Shown: piece after piece, positions 8,620 through 18,867 of the stretch
Layout of the letters: the number at the start of each line of letters is the position of its first letter
Numbering within the stretch: the first letter of the stretch is position 1
Source: Vibrio hangzhouensis
Lineage (GTDB): Bacteria > Pseudomonadota > Gammaproteobacteria > Enterobacterales > Vibrionaceae
Assembly (NCBI RefSeq): GCF_900107935.1
Contig: NZ_FNVG01000012.1
Span: 62,001-126,000, forward strand
Reading direction: 5' to 3'
DNA: 64,000 bases
Translations under genes and position numbers: made by a program
The notes under the pieces: generated by a model
Databases searched by the model: none
Seen by the model: the letters and a program-made list of their open reading frames with translations, nothing else
What the model was told of the DNA's origin: nothing

Positions 8620-9687
8620 ATGCCAACGCCCCAAAAAATCGCCAGTTTTGAATTCGCCCGCGTCATTGCGCTTATCGCTATCATCAGCATCCACTGTCAA
8701 CTATTTATGGACTATGGGTTTATCAACGAAGAGCCCTGGCTAAACTATATCACCAACCAATTGGCGCGATTTGCTGTTCCGGTGTTCTTCCTCATCGCCG
8801 GTTATCTGATATATCCAAAACTCAATGACCAGCCCTATCAGACAGCCAAAAGCTACGGCCTGCCATTGATGTTGATATGGGTAGTATGGAGCATTATCTG
8901 CCTGGTATCGCCCTTTAATCTAGGGATTGTGGCTGAGCATGGCTATCTCGCGGAACGTCAGGGATACTGGAACTACCTCATGCAAAACCCTATAAATACC
9001 CTGTTTGAGGGCGGGTTAGTGCATCTATGGTTCATCCCGTCGCTGGCACTTGCCGTACTGATGATCGCATGGTTTGTCGACAACAGATGTCGTTCACTGT
9101 TACTGCCATTTGCCGCCATATTCTATATCTACGGACTAATGGCCGGCAGCTATCAGGTTGTCACTGGGGTCGAAACCCCCATATTCACTAGAAATGGACC
9201 ATTTTTCAGTTTTCTGATGGTCTCTATTGGATTTGAAGCCCGCCGTAGAAACTGGTCAATGACATCAGCTCAGGCACTGGCACTGGCTTTGGTTGGAATG
9301 GCGATGCACTTTGCCGAAGCCTACTTCCTCCATGGCCAAGGACAAATCTTCAATATGAATGATTTTTTGCTTGGCACCGCTCTTTGGGGGGCGGGGCTGT
9401 TCTTCTGGTTACTGCGTAACCCCAATTTTGGTGGCCATAAAATCTGGCTAACGTTGGCAAAGTGGGTGCTCCCTATTTACGTTGTGCATCTGCTTATCAC
9501 CATCTACATGAATAACGTCGCTGGAATTGTCGGCGTCTCGACTATTTCCCGAGATACCATCGTATTTTTTGGGACCATCATAGGCTCGGGCGTATTGGTC
9601 TATCTACTTGAAAAGACACCATTCTCTTTTGCCAACCTTCGTCAAATCAAACTAACGCGTCGGCGTGTTACTTGTCGCGAGACCTGA
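8620..9687 (+). CDS. Acyltransferase-3 family membrane protein
   Basis: 355 residues, about ten hydrophobic segments. The N terminus reads FEFARVIALIAIISIHCQLF, the R-x(10)-H pattern in helix 1 of the acyltransferase_3 (OafA/WecH) family, followed by NQLARFAVPVFFLIAGYLIYPK. The central HLWFIPSLALAVLMIAWF is also typical. Such proteins transfer acetyl or succinyl groups to sugars at the inner membrane. The acceptor is unknown, as no polysaccharide genes are nearby. Ends 42 bases before the nitroreductase and may be co-transcribed with it. Confidence 0.85.
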   Translation: MPTPQKIASFEFARVIALIAIISIHCQLFMDYGFINEEPWLNYITNQLARFAVPVFFLIAGYLIYPKLNDQPYQTAKSYGLPLMLIWVVWSIICLVSPFNLGIVAEHGYLAERQGYWNYLMQNPINTLFEGGLVHLWFIPSLALAVLMIAWFVDNRCRSLLLPFAAIFYIYGLMAGSYQVVTGVETPIFTRNGPFFSFLMVSIGFEARRRNWSMTSAQALALALVGMAMHFAEAYFLHGQGQIFNMNDFLLGTALWGAGLFFWLLRNPNFGGHKIWLTLAKWVLPIYVVHLLITIYMNNVAGIVGVSTISRDTIVFFGTIIGSGVLVYLLEKTPFSFANLRQIKLTRRRVTCRET

Positions 9688-9729
9688 TACCTGATAGAAA
9701 GACACTCAAATGAGTAATCCGGTATCATC

Positions 9730-10458
9730 ATGACAGAACTTTCAAGCCTGGAGCAGCTTCTCAGCTCTCGCCGATCGGTGCGTAAATACGATCAAAATGC
9801 GAAGTTTGACCATAACGCGGTACAAAGAGCACTGGAAAATGCTACGTTAAGCCCCAACAGCAGTAACATGCAGATGTGGGCTTTTCATCGTGTCATCAGT
9901 GCCGAGAAGCGTTCACAACTCAGTGAGATCTGCATGGGCCAAAATGCTGCTAAGACCTCGAATGAGTTAGTGGTGGTCACGGTTACGCCCGACATATGGA
10001 AACAACGGGCAAAAATGAATGCGGACGTGGTCAGAGCTAACTTCGCCGGGCGTGAAGAGGACGAGATCTCTAAACGCGCGTTCAAGTACTACGACAAGCT
10101 CATTCCCATGGTGTACAACAACGATCGCTTCGGCATTCGCGGTATCGCTCGTAAACTGTACAGTCTTTGGTTAGGCCGTAATAAACCCATGGTTCGTGAA
10201 GTCAGCAAAGAAGATGTTCGAGTCTGCCTGCATAAAAGTGCGTCACTGGCAGCCATGACTTTTATGCTGTCGATGCGTGAGCAGGGATACGACACCTGCC
10301 CAATGGAAGGCTTCGATTCTGTGCGAGCCAAACAGTTATTAGAACTAGGCGACAACGACGAAATCACCATGATCATCAGTTGCGGTGTCAGAACCGAAGA
10401 AGGCATTTATGGAAACCGCCACCGCGTGGCCAGCGATGAGGTTATTTTTACTCACTAA
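9730..10458 (+). CDS. Nitroreductase-family flavoprotein
   Basis: 242 residues with the family's N-terminal SRRSVRKYDQNAKFD (FMN phosphate-binding Arg residues) and LSPNSSNMQMWAFHRV, a central insertion, and a C-terminal EGFDSVRAKQLL followed by IISCGVRTEEGIYGNRHR. It should be a homodimeric FMN enzyme using NAD(P)H; physiological substrate unknown. The 80-residue middle insertion (A-K-M-N-A-D-V-V-R-A-N-F-A-G region) is longer than in NfsB-type enzymes. Confidence 0.87.
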   Translation: MTELSSLEQLLSSRRSVRKYDQNAKFDHNAVQRALENATLSPNSSNMQMWAFHRVISAEKRSQLSEICMGQNAAKTSNELVVVTVTPDIWKQRAKMNADVVRANFAGREEDEISKRAFKYYDKLIPMVYNNDRFGIRGIARKLYSLWLGRNKPMVREVSKEDVRVCLHKSASLAAMTFMLSMREQGYDTCPMEGFDSVRAKQLLELGDNDEITMIISCGVRTEEGIYGNRHRVASDEVIFTH

Positions 10459-10490
10459 GTTAGTATAATGTAGTGACTTTAGAGCATTGA

Positions 10491-10518
10491 AAAGGTCTGG
10501 CGTAGGTGCCAGACCTTT
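10491..10518. terminator. Bidirectional terminator, nitroreductase / fucO
   Basis: AAAGGTCTGGC and GCCAGACCTTT form an 11-bp perfect stem with a 6-base loop, with T-rich flanks on both strands. It closes the nitroreductase transcript on the plus strand and the fucose operon on the minus strand. Confidence 0.85.
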
Positions 10519-10555
10519 CGTTTATCAGACCGCCATATTAATGGGGGCACATTCG

Positions 10556-11704
10556 TCAGAGCGCGGAAGTGTATAAGCCGTATACTTCCTCAGGCGTTAG
10601 AGTACGCGGATTCCCCCCCATACACACATCGTCCATCGCTTTTTGAACCCAACCATCAATATCAGCAGTCTCAATACCCAGACTGGTGAAACCACTGGGT
10701 ATGCCCACTTCACTCGACAGTTTCCTAATCAATTCCACGGCCAACTCGGCAGCACCGCGGTCATCGAGGCGACTAGTATCGCCGCCCATCGCCTCCGCCA
10801 CAGGTCGGTAGGCAACCGGAGCGGTTTGTGCGTTCAACGCGCTGACATGGGGAAGTAAAATTGCATTACAGACGCCATGGGGAAGGTTATGGGTTGCTGA
10901 AGGCTGATGTGACAGAGCATGAACGGCCCCCAACCCCGCTGAATTGAATGACATTCCCGCCAAGAACTGCGCATCAGCCAATGCGGCCCGAGCCTCCATA
11001 TTGTTGCCGTCTTTCACCGCGACTGGCAACCATTGGGCAATGAGTTTCACCGCTTCCAGAGCTGTTGGCAAAGTGAGCCTGTGTGCACCCGGGGTTACTA
11101 TCGACTCAATGGCATGCGTCAGCGCATCCATCCCTGTCGCCGCTGTCACCGATGCTGGCAAACCGACCATCAAGGACGGATCATTCACCGCAACATTGGG
11201 GATCTGTTTGGTATCCACCAATACCATTTTGACGTGGTTCACTTCATCTGTGATGACGGAGTTCGATGTCATCTCCGCCGCCGTGCCTGCCGTGGTGTTG
11301 ATGGCAATGAAGAAAGCACCTTCATTTTTGACCAAGCCTACGCCATTGTACTCCGTGATGGGACCATCGTTCGAAGCAACAATACGAATCGCCTTGGCAC
11401 AATCTATTGGGCTACCGCCACCGACAGCAATGAAGCAATCACAGTGGTTGTCCTGATAAAACTTCAAGCCAACATCCACGAGCTTGACGGTTGGGTTGGG
11501 CGTTACCTGGTCAAAGGTGACGTAATCGAAACCTTTACTGTCGAGCGCCGCATACAAAGACTCCAGGATGCCGAGCTCAATCAGGTTCTTGTCAGTGACT
11601 ATCATCGCCTTTTTTACTGGCTGCGCATCCAGCACTGCAACAGACTCCTCCACGGCCCCTACGCCAGACAGAGAAAGCTTGGGTAAATTTAATGCAAACA
11701 CCAT
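10556..11704 (-). CDS. fucO: Lactaldehyde reductase (L-1,2-propanediol oxidoreductase)
   Basis: 382 residues, an Fe-dependent group III alcohol dehydrogenase. Visible motifs: GGGSPIDCAKAIRI (NAD binding), NTTAGTAAEMTSNSVITD, GMDALTHAIESIVTPGAH (metal-binding Asp and His upstream and within), and GAVHALSHQPSATHNLPHGVCNAILLP carrying the other iron-binding histidines. It reduces L-lactaldehyde, the FucA product, to L-1,2-propanediol, regenerating NAD+ under oxygen limitation. Last gene of the fucose operon, with AAGGAGAG upstream. Confidence 0.93.
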   Translation of the reverse strand: MVFALNLPKLSLSGVGAVEESVAVLDAQPVKKAMIVTDKNLIELGILESLYAALDSKGFDYVTFDQVTPNPTVKLVDVGLKFYQDNHCDCFIAVGGGSPIDCAKAIRIVASNDGPITEYNGVGLVKNEGAFFIAINTTAGTAAEMTSNSVITDEVNHVKMVLVDTKQIPNVAVNDPSLMVGLPASVTAATGMDALTHAIESIVTPGAHRLTLPTALEAVKLIAQWLPVAVKDGNNMEARAALADAQFLAGMSFNSAGLGAVHALSHQPSATHNLPHGVCNAILLPHVSALNAQTAPVAYRPVAEAMGGDTSRLDDRGAAELAVELIRKLSSEVGIPSGFTSLGIETADIDGWVQKAMDDVCMGGNPRTLTPEEVYGLYTSAL

Positions 11705-11721
11705 AACTACACTCTCCTTAC

Positions 11722-11742
11722 GGGCCCGATGTTATCGAGCCC
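11722..11742 (-). other. Intercistronic hairpin fucA/fucO
   Basis: On the transcribed minus strand GGGCTCGAT pairs with ATCGGGCCC (one G-U wobble) around a 3-base loop, with no U-tract. It is probably an mRNA stability or processing element. Confidence 0.45.
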
Positions 11743-11752
11743 AATTCACCAA

Positions 11753-12403
11753 TTACTTTTCCACACGAAGGCCGTATGTCTTGAACTTATCAAGCACTCG
11801 GTTCATTTCTTGAGCTGGAAGCACCGCTACGCTTTGCTGCACCGCTGCACACTTCAAATACAGCTCTGCCAGCACTTCTGTTTCGTGTGCCAACCACAGT
11901 GCTTTTTTGAGATTGTCACCCACAGTGATCATGCCATGATGCTGAAGCAGAATAGACTTGCTTTGACGGATACCCTTATCTACGAAATCAGCCAACTCAG
12001 GAGAACCAAAAGTAGCGTAAGGAACGCAAGGTATTTCATTCGTGCCCGATGCTGCAACCATATAGTGGATCGCCTGGATTGGACGATTGAGTATAGATAC
12101 TGCTGTCGCGTTGATCGCGTGATTATGTACAACGGCATGGCAATCCTCTCGGGCCTGATAGCAAGTTAAGTGAAAAGCCCATTCACTCGAAGGGATTTTG
12201 CCTTCTTCGAATTCGCCCTCTCCACTTACGTAGACAATATGCTCGGGTGTGAGTTTGTCGTATTCAATACCGGTTGGTGTAATGAGCATCCCGCCTTCAT
12301 AGCGAGCAGAAACATTTCCCGCGGTACCTTGATTCAGACCCAGTCTGGTCATTTCTAAACAGGTATCGATGATCTCTTGTGCTAATTCTTGTCTTAGTGT
12401 CAT
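11753..12403 (-). CDS. fucA: L-fuculose-1-phosphate aldolase
   Basis: 216 residues, a class II zinc aldolase. The N terminus has GLNQGTAGNVSARYEGGMLITPTG (phosphate loop). The catalytic Glu is in PSSEWAFHLTCY, zinc ligands are in AVVHNHAINATAVS, and a further His is in ILLQHHGMITVG. It cleaves L-fuculose 1-phosphate to dihydroxyacetone phosphate and L-lactaldehyde. AAGGA ribosome site; 12 bases after fucU. Confidence 0.94.
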   Translation of the reverse strand: MTLRQELAQEIIDTCLEMTRLGLNQGTAGNVSARYEGGMLITPTGIEYDKLTPEHIVYVSGEGEFEEGKIPSSEWAFHLTCYQAREDCHAVVHNHAINATAVSILNRPIQAIHYMVAASGTNEIPCVPYATFGSPELADFVDKGIRQSKSILLQHHGMITVGDNLKKALWLAHETEVLAELYLKCAAVQQSVAVLPAQEMNRVLDKFKTYGLRVEK

Positions 12404-12415
12404 TGTATGGATTCC

Positions 12416-12850
12416 TTAAACTGGCGTGACGCCTTTCTTTAAAATAATATTGCCGTATTTCGCGACTTCACCGGTGAGGACCACCGCAAAGCACTTCTCA
12501 ACTCGCTCATAGAACGCAAAACGTTCCATACGCTCCAGAGCAGGCACTGTATTTGTGTGAGGCGTAATGGCGGCCATGTACTTCGCTTCTACACCAGGAT
12601 CGAGTTCATCCCCTTCGACCGCCTGCATCATGACCAATGGACATTCACAATACGCATCCAGCTCAAATAACGGCAGGGTTCCACCCAGTAGTGTGTCTAT
12701 GTTGACGCCATCCGCTCTCAGAACCACATTTTTGCCGAACGTCTCTGCCGGGAAATGTGCATCGGCAAATAGAATCTCATCGCCATGTCCCATTCGGCTC
12801 AGAACCGCCAACAGCTCGGGACTTATTGCTGGGTGTATTCCTTTAAGCAT
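12416..12850 (-). CDS. fucU: L-fucose mutarotase
   Basis: 144 residues. [26 protein letters not shown] and FADAHFP are the RbsD/FucU family signature, with the conserved His of the active site (M-G-H-G-D). The C-terminal [30 protein letters not shown] is characteristic of FucU. It interconverts alpha and beta L-fucose so that FucI is not limited by spontaneous mutarotation. Overlaps the end of fucK by 8 bases. Confidence 0.94.
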   Translation of the reverse strand: MLKGIHPAISPELLAVLSRMGHGDEILFADAHFPAETFGKNVVLRADGVNIDTLLGGTLPLFELDAYCECPLVMMQAVEGDELDPGVEAKYMAAITPHTNTVPALERMERFAFYERVEKCFAVVLTGEVAKYGNIILKKGVTPV

Positions 12851-14291
12851 CTTGCCTCTCCTTATTCAGTTCGGCATAGTCAACCTGCCCTTTCGAAGGG
12901 GTAACCACTTGATAACCGGGTTTCATCCATTCCTGCGCCTGACAGGCATCTATAAACACACCTGACCCACCCAATGCATACATAGCCGCTCCCGTCACTG
13001 TCGCTTCTGGTTGATCAACAACGTGGATGGGTATGCCCGTGACATCGGCTCGAATTTGATTCCAGAGCTTATTTCTGGAACCACCCCCTACGACCATCAG
13101 GAACTCGTTATTCAGGTGACAGGTGTTGGAGAGCGAGTCCAAACTGGTTTTGAGCTGAAACGCCAAACCTTCAAGGGCAGCACGATAAATTTCACCTCTT
13201 GTTGTATTTATTGATAAGCCAGTAATACCACCATTGCCTTTACCTGTTGCATCCAGCAAGAACGAAGGGTTAAATCTCACACCATTACAACCAATTGGCG
13301 CAGCCTCGCCTTCGGCGACCATAATTGCGTATTTGTTGTCACTGTTTTTGATGTCTGAAAAATAGGTATTCGCCACCCATTCCATCACTGCACTGGATAG
13401 CCATTGGATCGCTGGATTAAACAAACCATTTTTGGCATCAAGTTCGGTTGTCATCCCATCTTTCAAGTAGTCCGGGTGTAGGGTTGGACGGGGTGAGCGT
13501 GCCATTAAAATTTCCCAGGTACCCGAGCTCAAAAAAGGCTGATTTTCTTTTACACCGGAGGCAAACAGGGCAAACTGTGTATCATGCCCGGCAGAAACAA
13601 CCGGGGTTTTAGCAGGGATACCGAGCAAAAACGCAATGTCTTCTTTTAGTGTCCCAACGATCTCTCCGGCTTCCACCATTGGAGGGAAATGGGATCGGTT
13701 TAACTCAAGATACTGCAGTACACCTTCATTCCAATCACCGGTGTCCAGATCGGTCATCATTGATGTTCCGGCCATGGTGCGATCAGTCGTCCATACTCCG
13801 GTTAATTTCTGATTGAGCATGGATGAGATAAACACCCATTTATCCATGTTTTTGTAGACTTTCGGCTCATTTTCTTTCAGCCATTTGAGCTTGAAAAGGG
13901 TATTAAATGAGTAGTCCCCTACTCCATTGGCTAAATACAGTTCGTCACGATCGAGATCCTGTGATACCTGCTCAATTACCGTTGACGTTCGAGAGCATTT
14001 CCAGGAAATAACCGGATAGATCTGTTGCCCCTCTTTATCAAAAGGTGCACCGTCTACGCCAAAGGTGGTGACTGAAACTGCTACAATGTCCGTTGAGTTG
14101 ATTTGCGCCGTCACCGTTTTGGCACAATCAACGAGCTTTCGCCAAATCTGTTGGAAGTCCCAAACGTGTTGAGTCCCATTTTGTATCGTTTCATTAGATA
14201 CATAGTGTGAAGCGACAATGTCACCTTTTTGGTCAACCGCAATAGCGCGGACATTGGTGGCTCCACAATCAAGAATTAAAGCAATCGACAT
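12843..14291 (-). CDS. fucK: L-fuculokinase
   Basis: 482 residues, FGGY sugar-kinase family. The N-terminal [17 protein letters not shown] binds ATP phosphate. [14 protein letters not shown] and [14 protein letters not shown] hold substrate-contacting and catalytic Asp residues (the H-D in the second motif). [41 protein letters not shown] is the C-terminal ATPase-fold signature. It phosphorylates L-fuculose at C1. AGAGGT ribosome site. Confidence 0.93.
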   Translation of the reverse strand: MSIALILDCGATNVRAIAVDQKGDIVASHYVSNETIQNGTQHVWDFQQIWRKLVDCAKTVTAQINSTDIVAVSVTTFGVDGAPFDKEGQQIYPVISWKCSRTSTVIEQVSQDLDRDELYLANGVGDYSFNTLFKLKWLKENEPKVYKNMDKWVFISSMLNQKLTGVWTTDRTMAGTSMMTDLDTGDWNEGVLQYLELNRSHFPPMVEAGEIVGTLKEDIAFLLGIPAKTPVVSAGHDTQFALFASGVKENQPFLSSGTWEILMARSPRPTLHPDYLKDGMTTELDAKNGLFNPAIQWLSSAVMEWVANTYFSDIKNSDNKYAIMVAEGEAAPIGCNGVRFNPSFLLDATGKGNGGITGLSINTTRGEIYRAALEGLAFQLKTSLDSLSNTCHLNNEFLMVVGGGSRNKLWNQIRADVTGIPIHVVDQPEATVTGAAMYALGGSGVFIDACQAQEWMKPGYQVVTPSKGQVDYAELNKERQDA

Positions 14292-14309
14292 AACTTACCT
14301 CTTTCAAAC

Positions 14310-14331
14310 GCCCACCCAACTTTGGGTGGGC
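14310..14331 (-). other. Intercistronic hairpin fucI/fucK
   Basis: GCCCACCC and GGGTGGGC form an 8-bp GC-rich stem in the 58-base gap between fucI and fucK. There is no U-tract in the direction of transcription, so it is probably a stabiliser or processing site setting relative expression. Confidence 0.45.
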
Positions 14332-14349
14332 AAAACCGATTCGTTTTCG

Positions 14350-16098
14350 TTATTTGTAGAGAGGACCAAAATTCTGACAAGCTCGATAATCCTGACCTTC
14401 AACATCCTGACCAAAGGCAGACCATGTGTGAGGACGGAATACGTCTTTACTATCTACATTGTGCATAGAAACAGGAATACGAAGCATGGCTGCGAGCGCG
14501 ATCAAATCCGCTCCGACGTGGCCAGAGGTAATCACACAGTGGTTCGCGCCCCAATTCGCCATAACGTCATAGACCGACTTGAATGCACCTTCCCCGGTCA
14601 GGCGCGGTACAAACCAAGTGGTAGGCCAGGTTGCGTTGGTACGTTCATTCAGGATGTGATGCACATCTTCAGGTAGCTCAATGGACTGGCCTTCCGCAAT
14701 CTGGAGTACCGGACCAAGCCCCGCAATGATATTAACGCGATGCATGGTAAACGGCATGCCACCTTCAGTTAGGAACTGGGAAGAGAAGCCGCCCCCGCGG
14801 AAGTACTCTTCAATCGCAGGACACCATTTGGTCGCATTGAGTGACGCCTCAACGTCTGCCTGGGTAAGTTCCCAGTGAGGTTTCATTGTCGGTTTGCCGC
14901 CCGCATTCTTTGCTTTACCAGCCCCATCAAGTGCTGCAGAGCCTGAGTTCACCAGATGGAGGAACCCTGATTCTGGTCGAGAACCTGTTACTCGCTCTAC
15001 GGCGTCTTCTGACCAATACGTTCGTACATCATGGAAGACCTGAGCCTCACCAGTCAAAAGCTTACCGAACAGCATGTTGACACCATTCAACGCATCGTTT
15101 TCTGTTGCGACGCATACCGGTTCACGGATCCCGTTCCAGTCAAATGACGAATTCAGAATCGCTTCCGAGAAGTCACCATTCGGAAGATGGTCTGTCCAAT
15201 GACGTTGTCCCTGGAAGCCCGCTAGGATGGCGTTGTGGCCCAGCGACTCTTCGCCGAAGCCTTGCTCAGCTAACTTAGGATTGCCCTGCATAAGATCTCG
15301 CATGATCATCGTCATCTTAATGACTGTGTCCCAATCTTGCGCTTTACGCTCTTCAGTGAAAGGCGTTCCGTTGTAATCTTTACCCTCTTTACACCAATCT
15401 CTTACCCAAGCGCTCGCAAGTTCGAACTCTTGTTTGTCATACACTTCACGATCCAGACGACGCTTGATTTCCGTCATATCGACATATTCATTGCGCATAC
15501 CCAAATATTTTTGGAAGAATTCGGGGTTAACAACCGAGCCAGCGATACCCATGGACACTGAGCCCATTGACAGATAAGACTTACCACGCATCGATGCTAC
15601 CGCTAATCCGGCACGACAAAAACGCAGGATCTTTTCCTGTACATCCGTTGGTATAGATTCATCATCCGCATCCTGGACTTCTTTGCCATAAATCGAAAAT
15701 GCAGGAAGACCAACTTGAGAGTGTCCTGCCATCGCGGCCGCAAGATAAACCGCTCCCGGACGTTCTGTACCATTAAAACCCCAGATGGCTTTCGGTGTAT
15801 GTGGGTCCATGTCAATGGTCTCAGTACCGTAACACCAGCATGGTGTTACCGTTAGAACCAGTCCTACATTTTCACGTTTAAATTTCTCAGCTGTTGCCGC
15901 TGATTCCGCGACGCCACCAATGCATGTGTCAGCAATAACACATTCAACGTGGTCACCATTAGAGTGACGGATCTTCTCTTCAATAAAACAAGCAGCACGT
16001 TTTGCCATGTTCATGGTCTGCTCTTCCAGAGACTCTCTGACTCCCATTTGGCGTCCATCAATCGTAGGGCGAATACCAATTTTGACTAAGTTTGACAT
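14350..16098 (-). CDS. fucI: L-fucose isomerase
   Basis: 582 residues, close to the ~590 of E. coli FucI. The start [28 protein letters not shown] is a hallmark, as are [20 protein letters not shown] and [16 protein letters not shown]. The C-terminal half has [22 protein letters not shown], carrying Glu and Asp metal ligands, and [22 protein letters not shown] Mn2+-dependent hexamer converting L-fucose to L-fuculose. AAGGA ribosome site. Confidence 0.95.
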   Translation of the reverse strand: MSNLVKIGIRPTIDGRQMGVRESLEEQTMNMAKRAACFIEEKIRHSNGDHVECVIADTCIGGVAESAATAEKFKRENVGLVLTVTPCWCYGTETIDMDPHTPKAIWGFNGTERPGAVYLAAAMAGHSQVGLPAFSIYGKEVQDADDESIPTDVQEKILRFCRAGLAVASMRGKSYLSMGSVSMGIAGSVVNPEFFQKYLGMRNEYVDMTEIKRRLDREVYDKQEFELASAWVRDWCKEGKDYNGTPFTEERKAQDWDTVIKMTMIMRDLMQGNPKLAEQGFGEESLGHNAILAGFQGQRHWTDHLPNGDFSEAILNSSFDWNGIREPVCVATENDALNGVNMLFGKLLTGEAQVFHDVRTYWSEDAVERVTGSRPESGFLHLVNSGSAALDGAGKAKNAGGKPTMKPHWELTQADVEASLNATKWCPAIEEYFRGGGFSSQFLTEGGMPFTMHRVNIIAGLGPVLQIAEGQSIELPEDVHHILNERTNATWPTTWFVPRLTGEGAFKSVYDVMANWGANHCVITSGHVGADLIALAAMLRIPVSMHNVDSKDVFRPHTWSAFGQDVEGQDYRACQNFGPLYK

Positions 16099-16125
16099 CT
16101 TATTATTCCTTATAGTTTTTTCTCT

Positions 16126-16154
16126 ATGAGGGGCAATTAATAGCTGCCCCTCAT
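16126..16154 (-). other. Intercistronic hairpin fucP/fucI
   Basis: ATGAGGGGCA and TGCCCCTCAT form a perfect 10-bp stem with a 9-base loop between fucP and fucI. The minus strand is A-rich after it, so it is not a terminator. This is the strongest of three hairpins placed between genes of the operon. Confidence 0.5.
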
Positions 16155-16164
16155 CAGGTATTGA

Positions 16165-17466
16165 TTATTTAACTTCGTAGCCTTTAAAGCCGTAGTAAAC
16201 GAGGTAGATGAAACCGATAAGCGGCACGATGAATGCGGCACCAATACCCGCTGCGTCAGAAATTTGACCCATAATTGCAGTCAGCACCGCACCACCAAGA
16301 ATGGCCATAATCAGGAAGCTGCCACCAAATTTAGAATCTGAGCCAAGGTCACGAAGAGACAAGCCGAAAATCGTCGGGAACATGAGTGACATACAAGCAG
16401 AGACACCCACTAGTGCATAGGCACCGGCAACACCGCCCACAAACATCACCATAGCGACAAAGACAGTGGCGATAGCAGCAAGAATGGCGAGTAGACGTTG
16501 CGGTTCAATGTGCTTCATAAGCGCCACGCAAACCCAACGCATTGCCGAGAAAATCACAATGGACGTCAACAAATAAGTCGACGCTTCAGCCTCAGTACCA
16601 CCGACTTCTTGCATTACGTAACGAATGGTCCAGGACCAACAACCAATCTGCGCACCGACATAAAAGAACTGAGCAATCACGCCTTTGGTAAAGTGACTGC
16701 GTTTCACGATACGACTAAACGCTTGTCCAAATGTCGATTCACCATTTGCACTGGTATCTTTTGCTGCAGGCATCCTGGTTTTTAGAATTAGGAACCAGAT
16801 AACAGCAATCACACAAGCAACCGCCAGATAAGGCATCATGACTGCGTAGAGTTCCTCAGATTGAATCTGAGACAGTTCCTCTACTGGCATGACTGCACGT
16901 TCAGCGTCTGTTGCGGGATTGAGCTGAGACAAAATGTAGAACTTACCAATTAAAACGCCGGTGATGGATCCAATTGGGTTGCAGGCTTGGGCGATATTCA
17001 AGCGTCGTGTCGCGGTTTCTTCCGGACCCATCGCCAAGATATAAGGGTTGGCACTGGTTTCTAATATCGACAGACCACCAGCCAATACGAATAACGCCAG
17101 TAGAAATGGCAGGTATTCCATAGCTTGTGCCGCTGGATAAAAGAGCAACGCACCAGTTGCGAATAACCCGAGACCCAGCAGTACACCAGCTTTATAACTA
17201 AAGCGTTGTATAAAAAGTGCAGCTGGTAAGGCCAAGCAGAAATAAGCACCATAGAATGCCGTTTGTACAAGGCCTGATTGCATGTCGGTCAAGGTAAATA
17301 CTTTTCGGAACTGTGCAATAAGCACGTCCGTCATATTATTAGCCAGTCCCCACATTGCAAAGCAAGTACACAGAAGCCAAAAACCAAATTTAATTTCCTT
17401 TGGTATAACCTCTGCCTTATTTGAACCTTTTAATTCAGCTCTAGGTATATTTAAAGTATCAGACAT
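16165..17466 (-). CDS. fucP: L-fucose:H+ symporter
   Basis: 433 residues, major facilitator superfamily, 12 hydrophobic helices. FGFWLLCTCFAMWGLANNMTDVLIAQFRKVF and YFCLALPAALFIQRFSYKAGVLLGL match FucP. SILETSANPYILAMGPEETATRRLNIAQACNPIGSITG carries the conserved Glu and Asn residues of the substrate and proton path. Its place between fucR and fucI supports fucose as the substrate. AAGGAT ribosome site. Confidence 0.93.
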   Translation of the reverse strand: MSDTLNIPRAELKGSNKAEVIPKEIKFGFWLLCTCFAMWGLANNMTDVLIAQFRKVFTLTDMQSGLVQTAFYGAYFCLALPAALFIQRFSYKAGVLLGLGLFATGALLFYPAAQAMEYLPFLLALFVLAGGLSILETSANPYILAMGPEETATRRLNIAQACNPIGSITGVLIGKFYILSQLNPATDAERAVMPVEELSQIQSEELYAVMMPYLAVACVIAVIWFLILKTRMPAAKDTSANGESTFGQAFSRIVKRSHFTKGVIAQFFYVGAQIGCWSWTIRYVMQEVGGTEAEASTYLLTSIVIFSAMRWVCVALMKHIEPQRLLAILAAIATVFVAMVMFVGGVAGAYALVGVSACMSLMFPTIFGLSLRDLGSDSKFGGSFLIMAILGGAVLTAIMGQISDAAGIGAAFIVPLIGFIYLVYYGFKGYEVK

Positions 17467-17525
17467 AAGATATCCTTGTTTAATTTAAAATCAAACCATT
17501 GATTCACGTATTATTTGTGTGTTTT

Positions 17526-18212
17526 TTATAGATCAGTGATAACTGTATCGACAGAGTCACTTTCGCATATTTTTAATAAACTCTTCTTCTTAAACTTCGA
17601 CTTATCAGCAATAAGAATTACTCGTTCAGAAATATCAATAAAGCTTTGCTTTATTTGATAGTTATACTCATTAGAGTCCCAAACCCCTGTTTCATAATCA
17701 AATCCAACACAAGAAAAAAAGCATACATCCACAGACATATTAGCAAGCGTTTTGATGGCTAATGGTCCGTAAAAACTACTGTATTTCTCGGAGTATGTTC
17801 CGCCAGTACATATGACTTTAATATTGCTCTTCCCTTCAAGAGCAATGACATTTTGTAGAGAATTAGTAATGATAGTGCAGTTTATGTCGGGTATTTTGCG
17901 AGCTAAACACCAACTTGAAGAACTGGCATCAAGACCTATTACCATACCCTCTTTAATATAATTCACTGCCTTATCTACTAGGAATTCCTTTTCTTTAAGA
18001 GAATCTCTTGACCTAGCACTAAATGACTGACCTTCGTCAATTTCCTGTACACTTACCGCACCACCATGCACTCTTTTTAGCGCCCCAGATTTATCTAGTT
18101 TTTTCAAATCACGACGAATTGTTTCAACAGAAACACTAAATGCTTCTGCCATTTCTTCAACTGAAACACTTCTTTGCTCGTTAACTAGATCAATAATCTG
18201 CCGACTTCTCAT
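17526..18212 (-). CDS. fucR: DeoR-family regulator of the fucose operon
   Basis: 228 residues. Residues 1-55 are a DeoR helix-turn-helix (RQIIDLVNEQRSVSVEEMAEAFSVSVETIRRDLKKL) followed by the family's KSGALKRVHGGAV. The remainder is a DeoRC sugar-phosphate sensor domain (GLDASSSSWCLARKIPD, VICTGGTYSEKYSSFYGP, CVGFDYETGVWDSN, ADKSKFKKKSLLKIC). E. coli FucR is a DeoR-type activator responding to fuculose 1-phosphate; here the gene is first in the operon. The codon composition looks more AT-rich than in fucPIKUAO. Role inferred from position. Confidence 0.85.
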   Translation of the reverse strand: MRSRQIIDLVNEQRSVSVEEMAEAFSVSVETIRRDLKKLDKSGALKRVHGGAVSVQEIDEGQSFSARSRDSLKEKEFLVDKAVNYIKEGMVIGLDASSSSWCLARKIPDINCTIITNSLQNVIALEGKSNIKVICTGGTYSEKYSSFYGPLAIKTLANMSVDVCFFSCVGFDYETGVWDSNEYNYQIKQSFIDISERVILIADKSKFKKKSLLKICESDSVDTVITDL

Positions 18213-18283
18213 AAATGGCTACCCCTCTTGTCTGAACATTAATTTAGCAACGCCAGTCTGGCAAAACTGTGACCACCACCTCA

Positions 18284-18419
18284 TGATGCCCGCATTTGCC
18301 CTTTTTATTAATATTATTGTGAACTATCGGTCATAAATGCCCGCTTTTAAAAATAACGGTCAAAAATTAGCGTTTTTAAATGACCATTTTCCAACATAAT
18401 AGAAGAAAATCGGGCATCA
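18284..18419. promoter_or_regulatory. Fuc operon control region with repeated ATGCCCG boxes
   Basis: Upstream of fucR the box ATGCCCGC occurs at 18286-18293 and 18337-18344, and inverted as CGGGCAT at 18411-18417; TGATGCCCG and CGGGCATCA form the outer arms. A second word, GGTCA or its complement, occurs at 18329, 18358 and 18381-18385. Repeated short boxes suit DeoR-family binding. No good CRP site was found by eye. Confidence 0.5.
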
Positions 18420-18867
18420 CACATTGAAGTCATCGAAAATAAACATATAAATAAACAATAAATTAACCATGTAGGTTGGTTGTATTTGAATGGCCACTCT
18501 AGATATTTCAACACAACTAAAGCTGATGATTTATAAGATTCTTATTTGTTTATTTTATTTATATAAATATTTTATTAATCAATATATTTGTATGACAGCA
18601 TAAGAAATCCGTTTAGAAGTGGTAATTTTGGAATGAAGAACACGTTTTTGTGTTAGTTGCTCCATCATCAACGATATTAGTCACACTGATGCCGTTAACA
18701 TAATGTAATCGATGAAATAATTGCTTTATGTTCTACGAGCTTCCTCAATGATCAATTGAGTTTACCTATCAATTCAATACTTACAATCGATTTTAACTAA
18801 TAAAGTCAACACCCTATACTAGCCTCAACAACACAAGGTTCCACTTTGAATTTCGAGGACGGTCATC
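18420..18867. other. AT-rich intergenic region between fuc control region and dps
   Basis: This stretch has long runs of A and T (for example 18535-18600) and must hold the dps promoter near its right end. No ORF with a ribosome site, RNA gene or repeat was recognised. Confidence 0.5.

Noticed and set aside
11033..11686. 217-codon ORF antisense to fucO
   Set aside because: Shadow frame opposite a well-conserved gene; no family-like motifs and no separate promoter seen.
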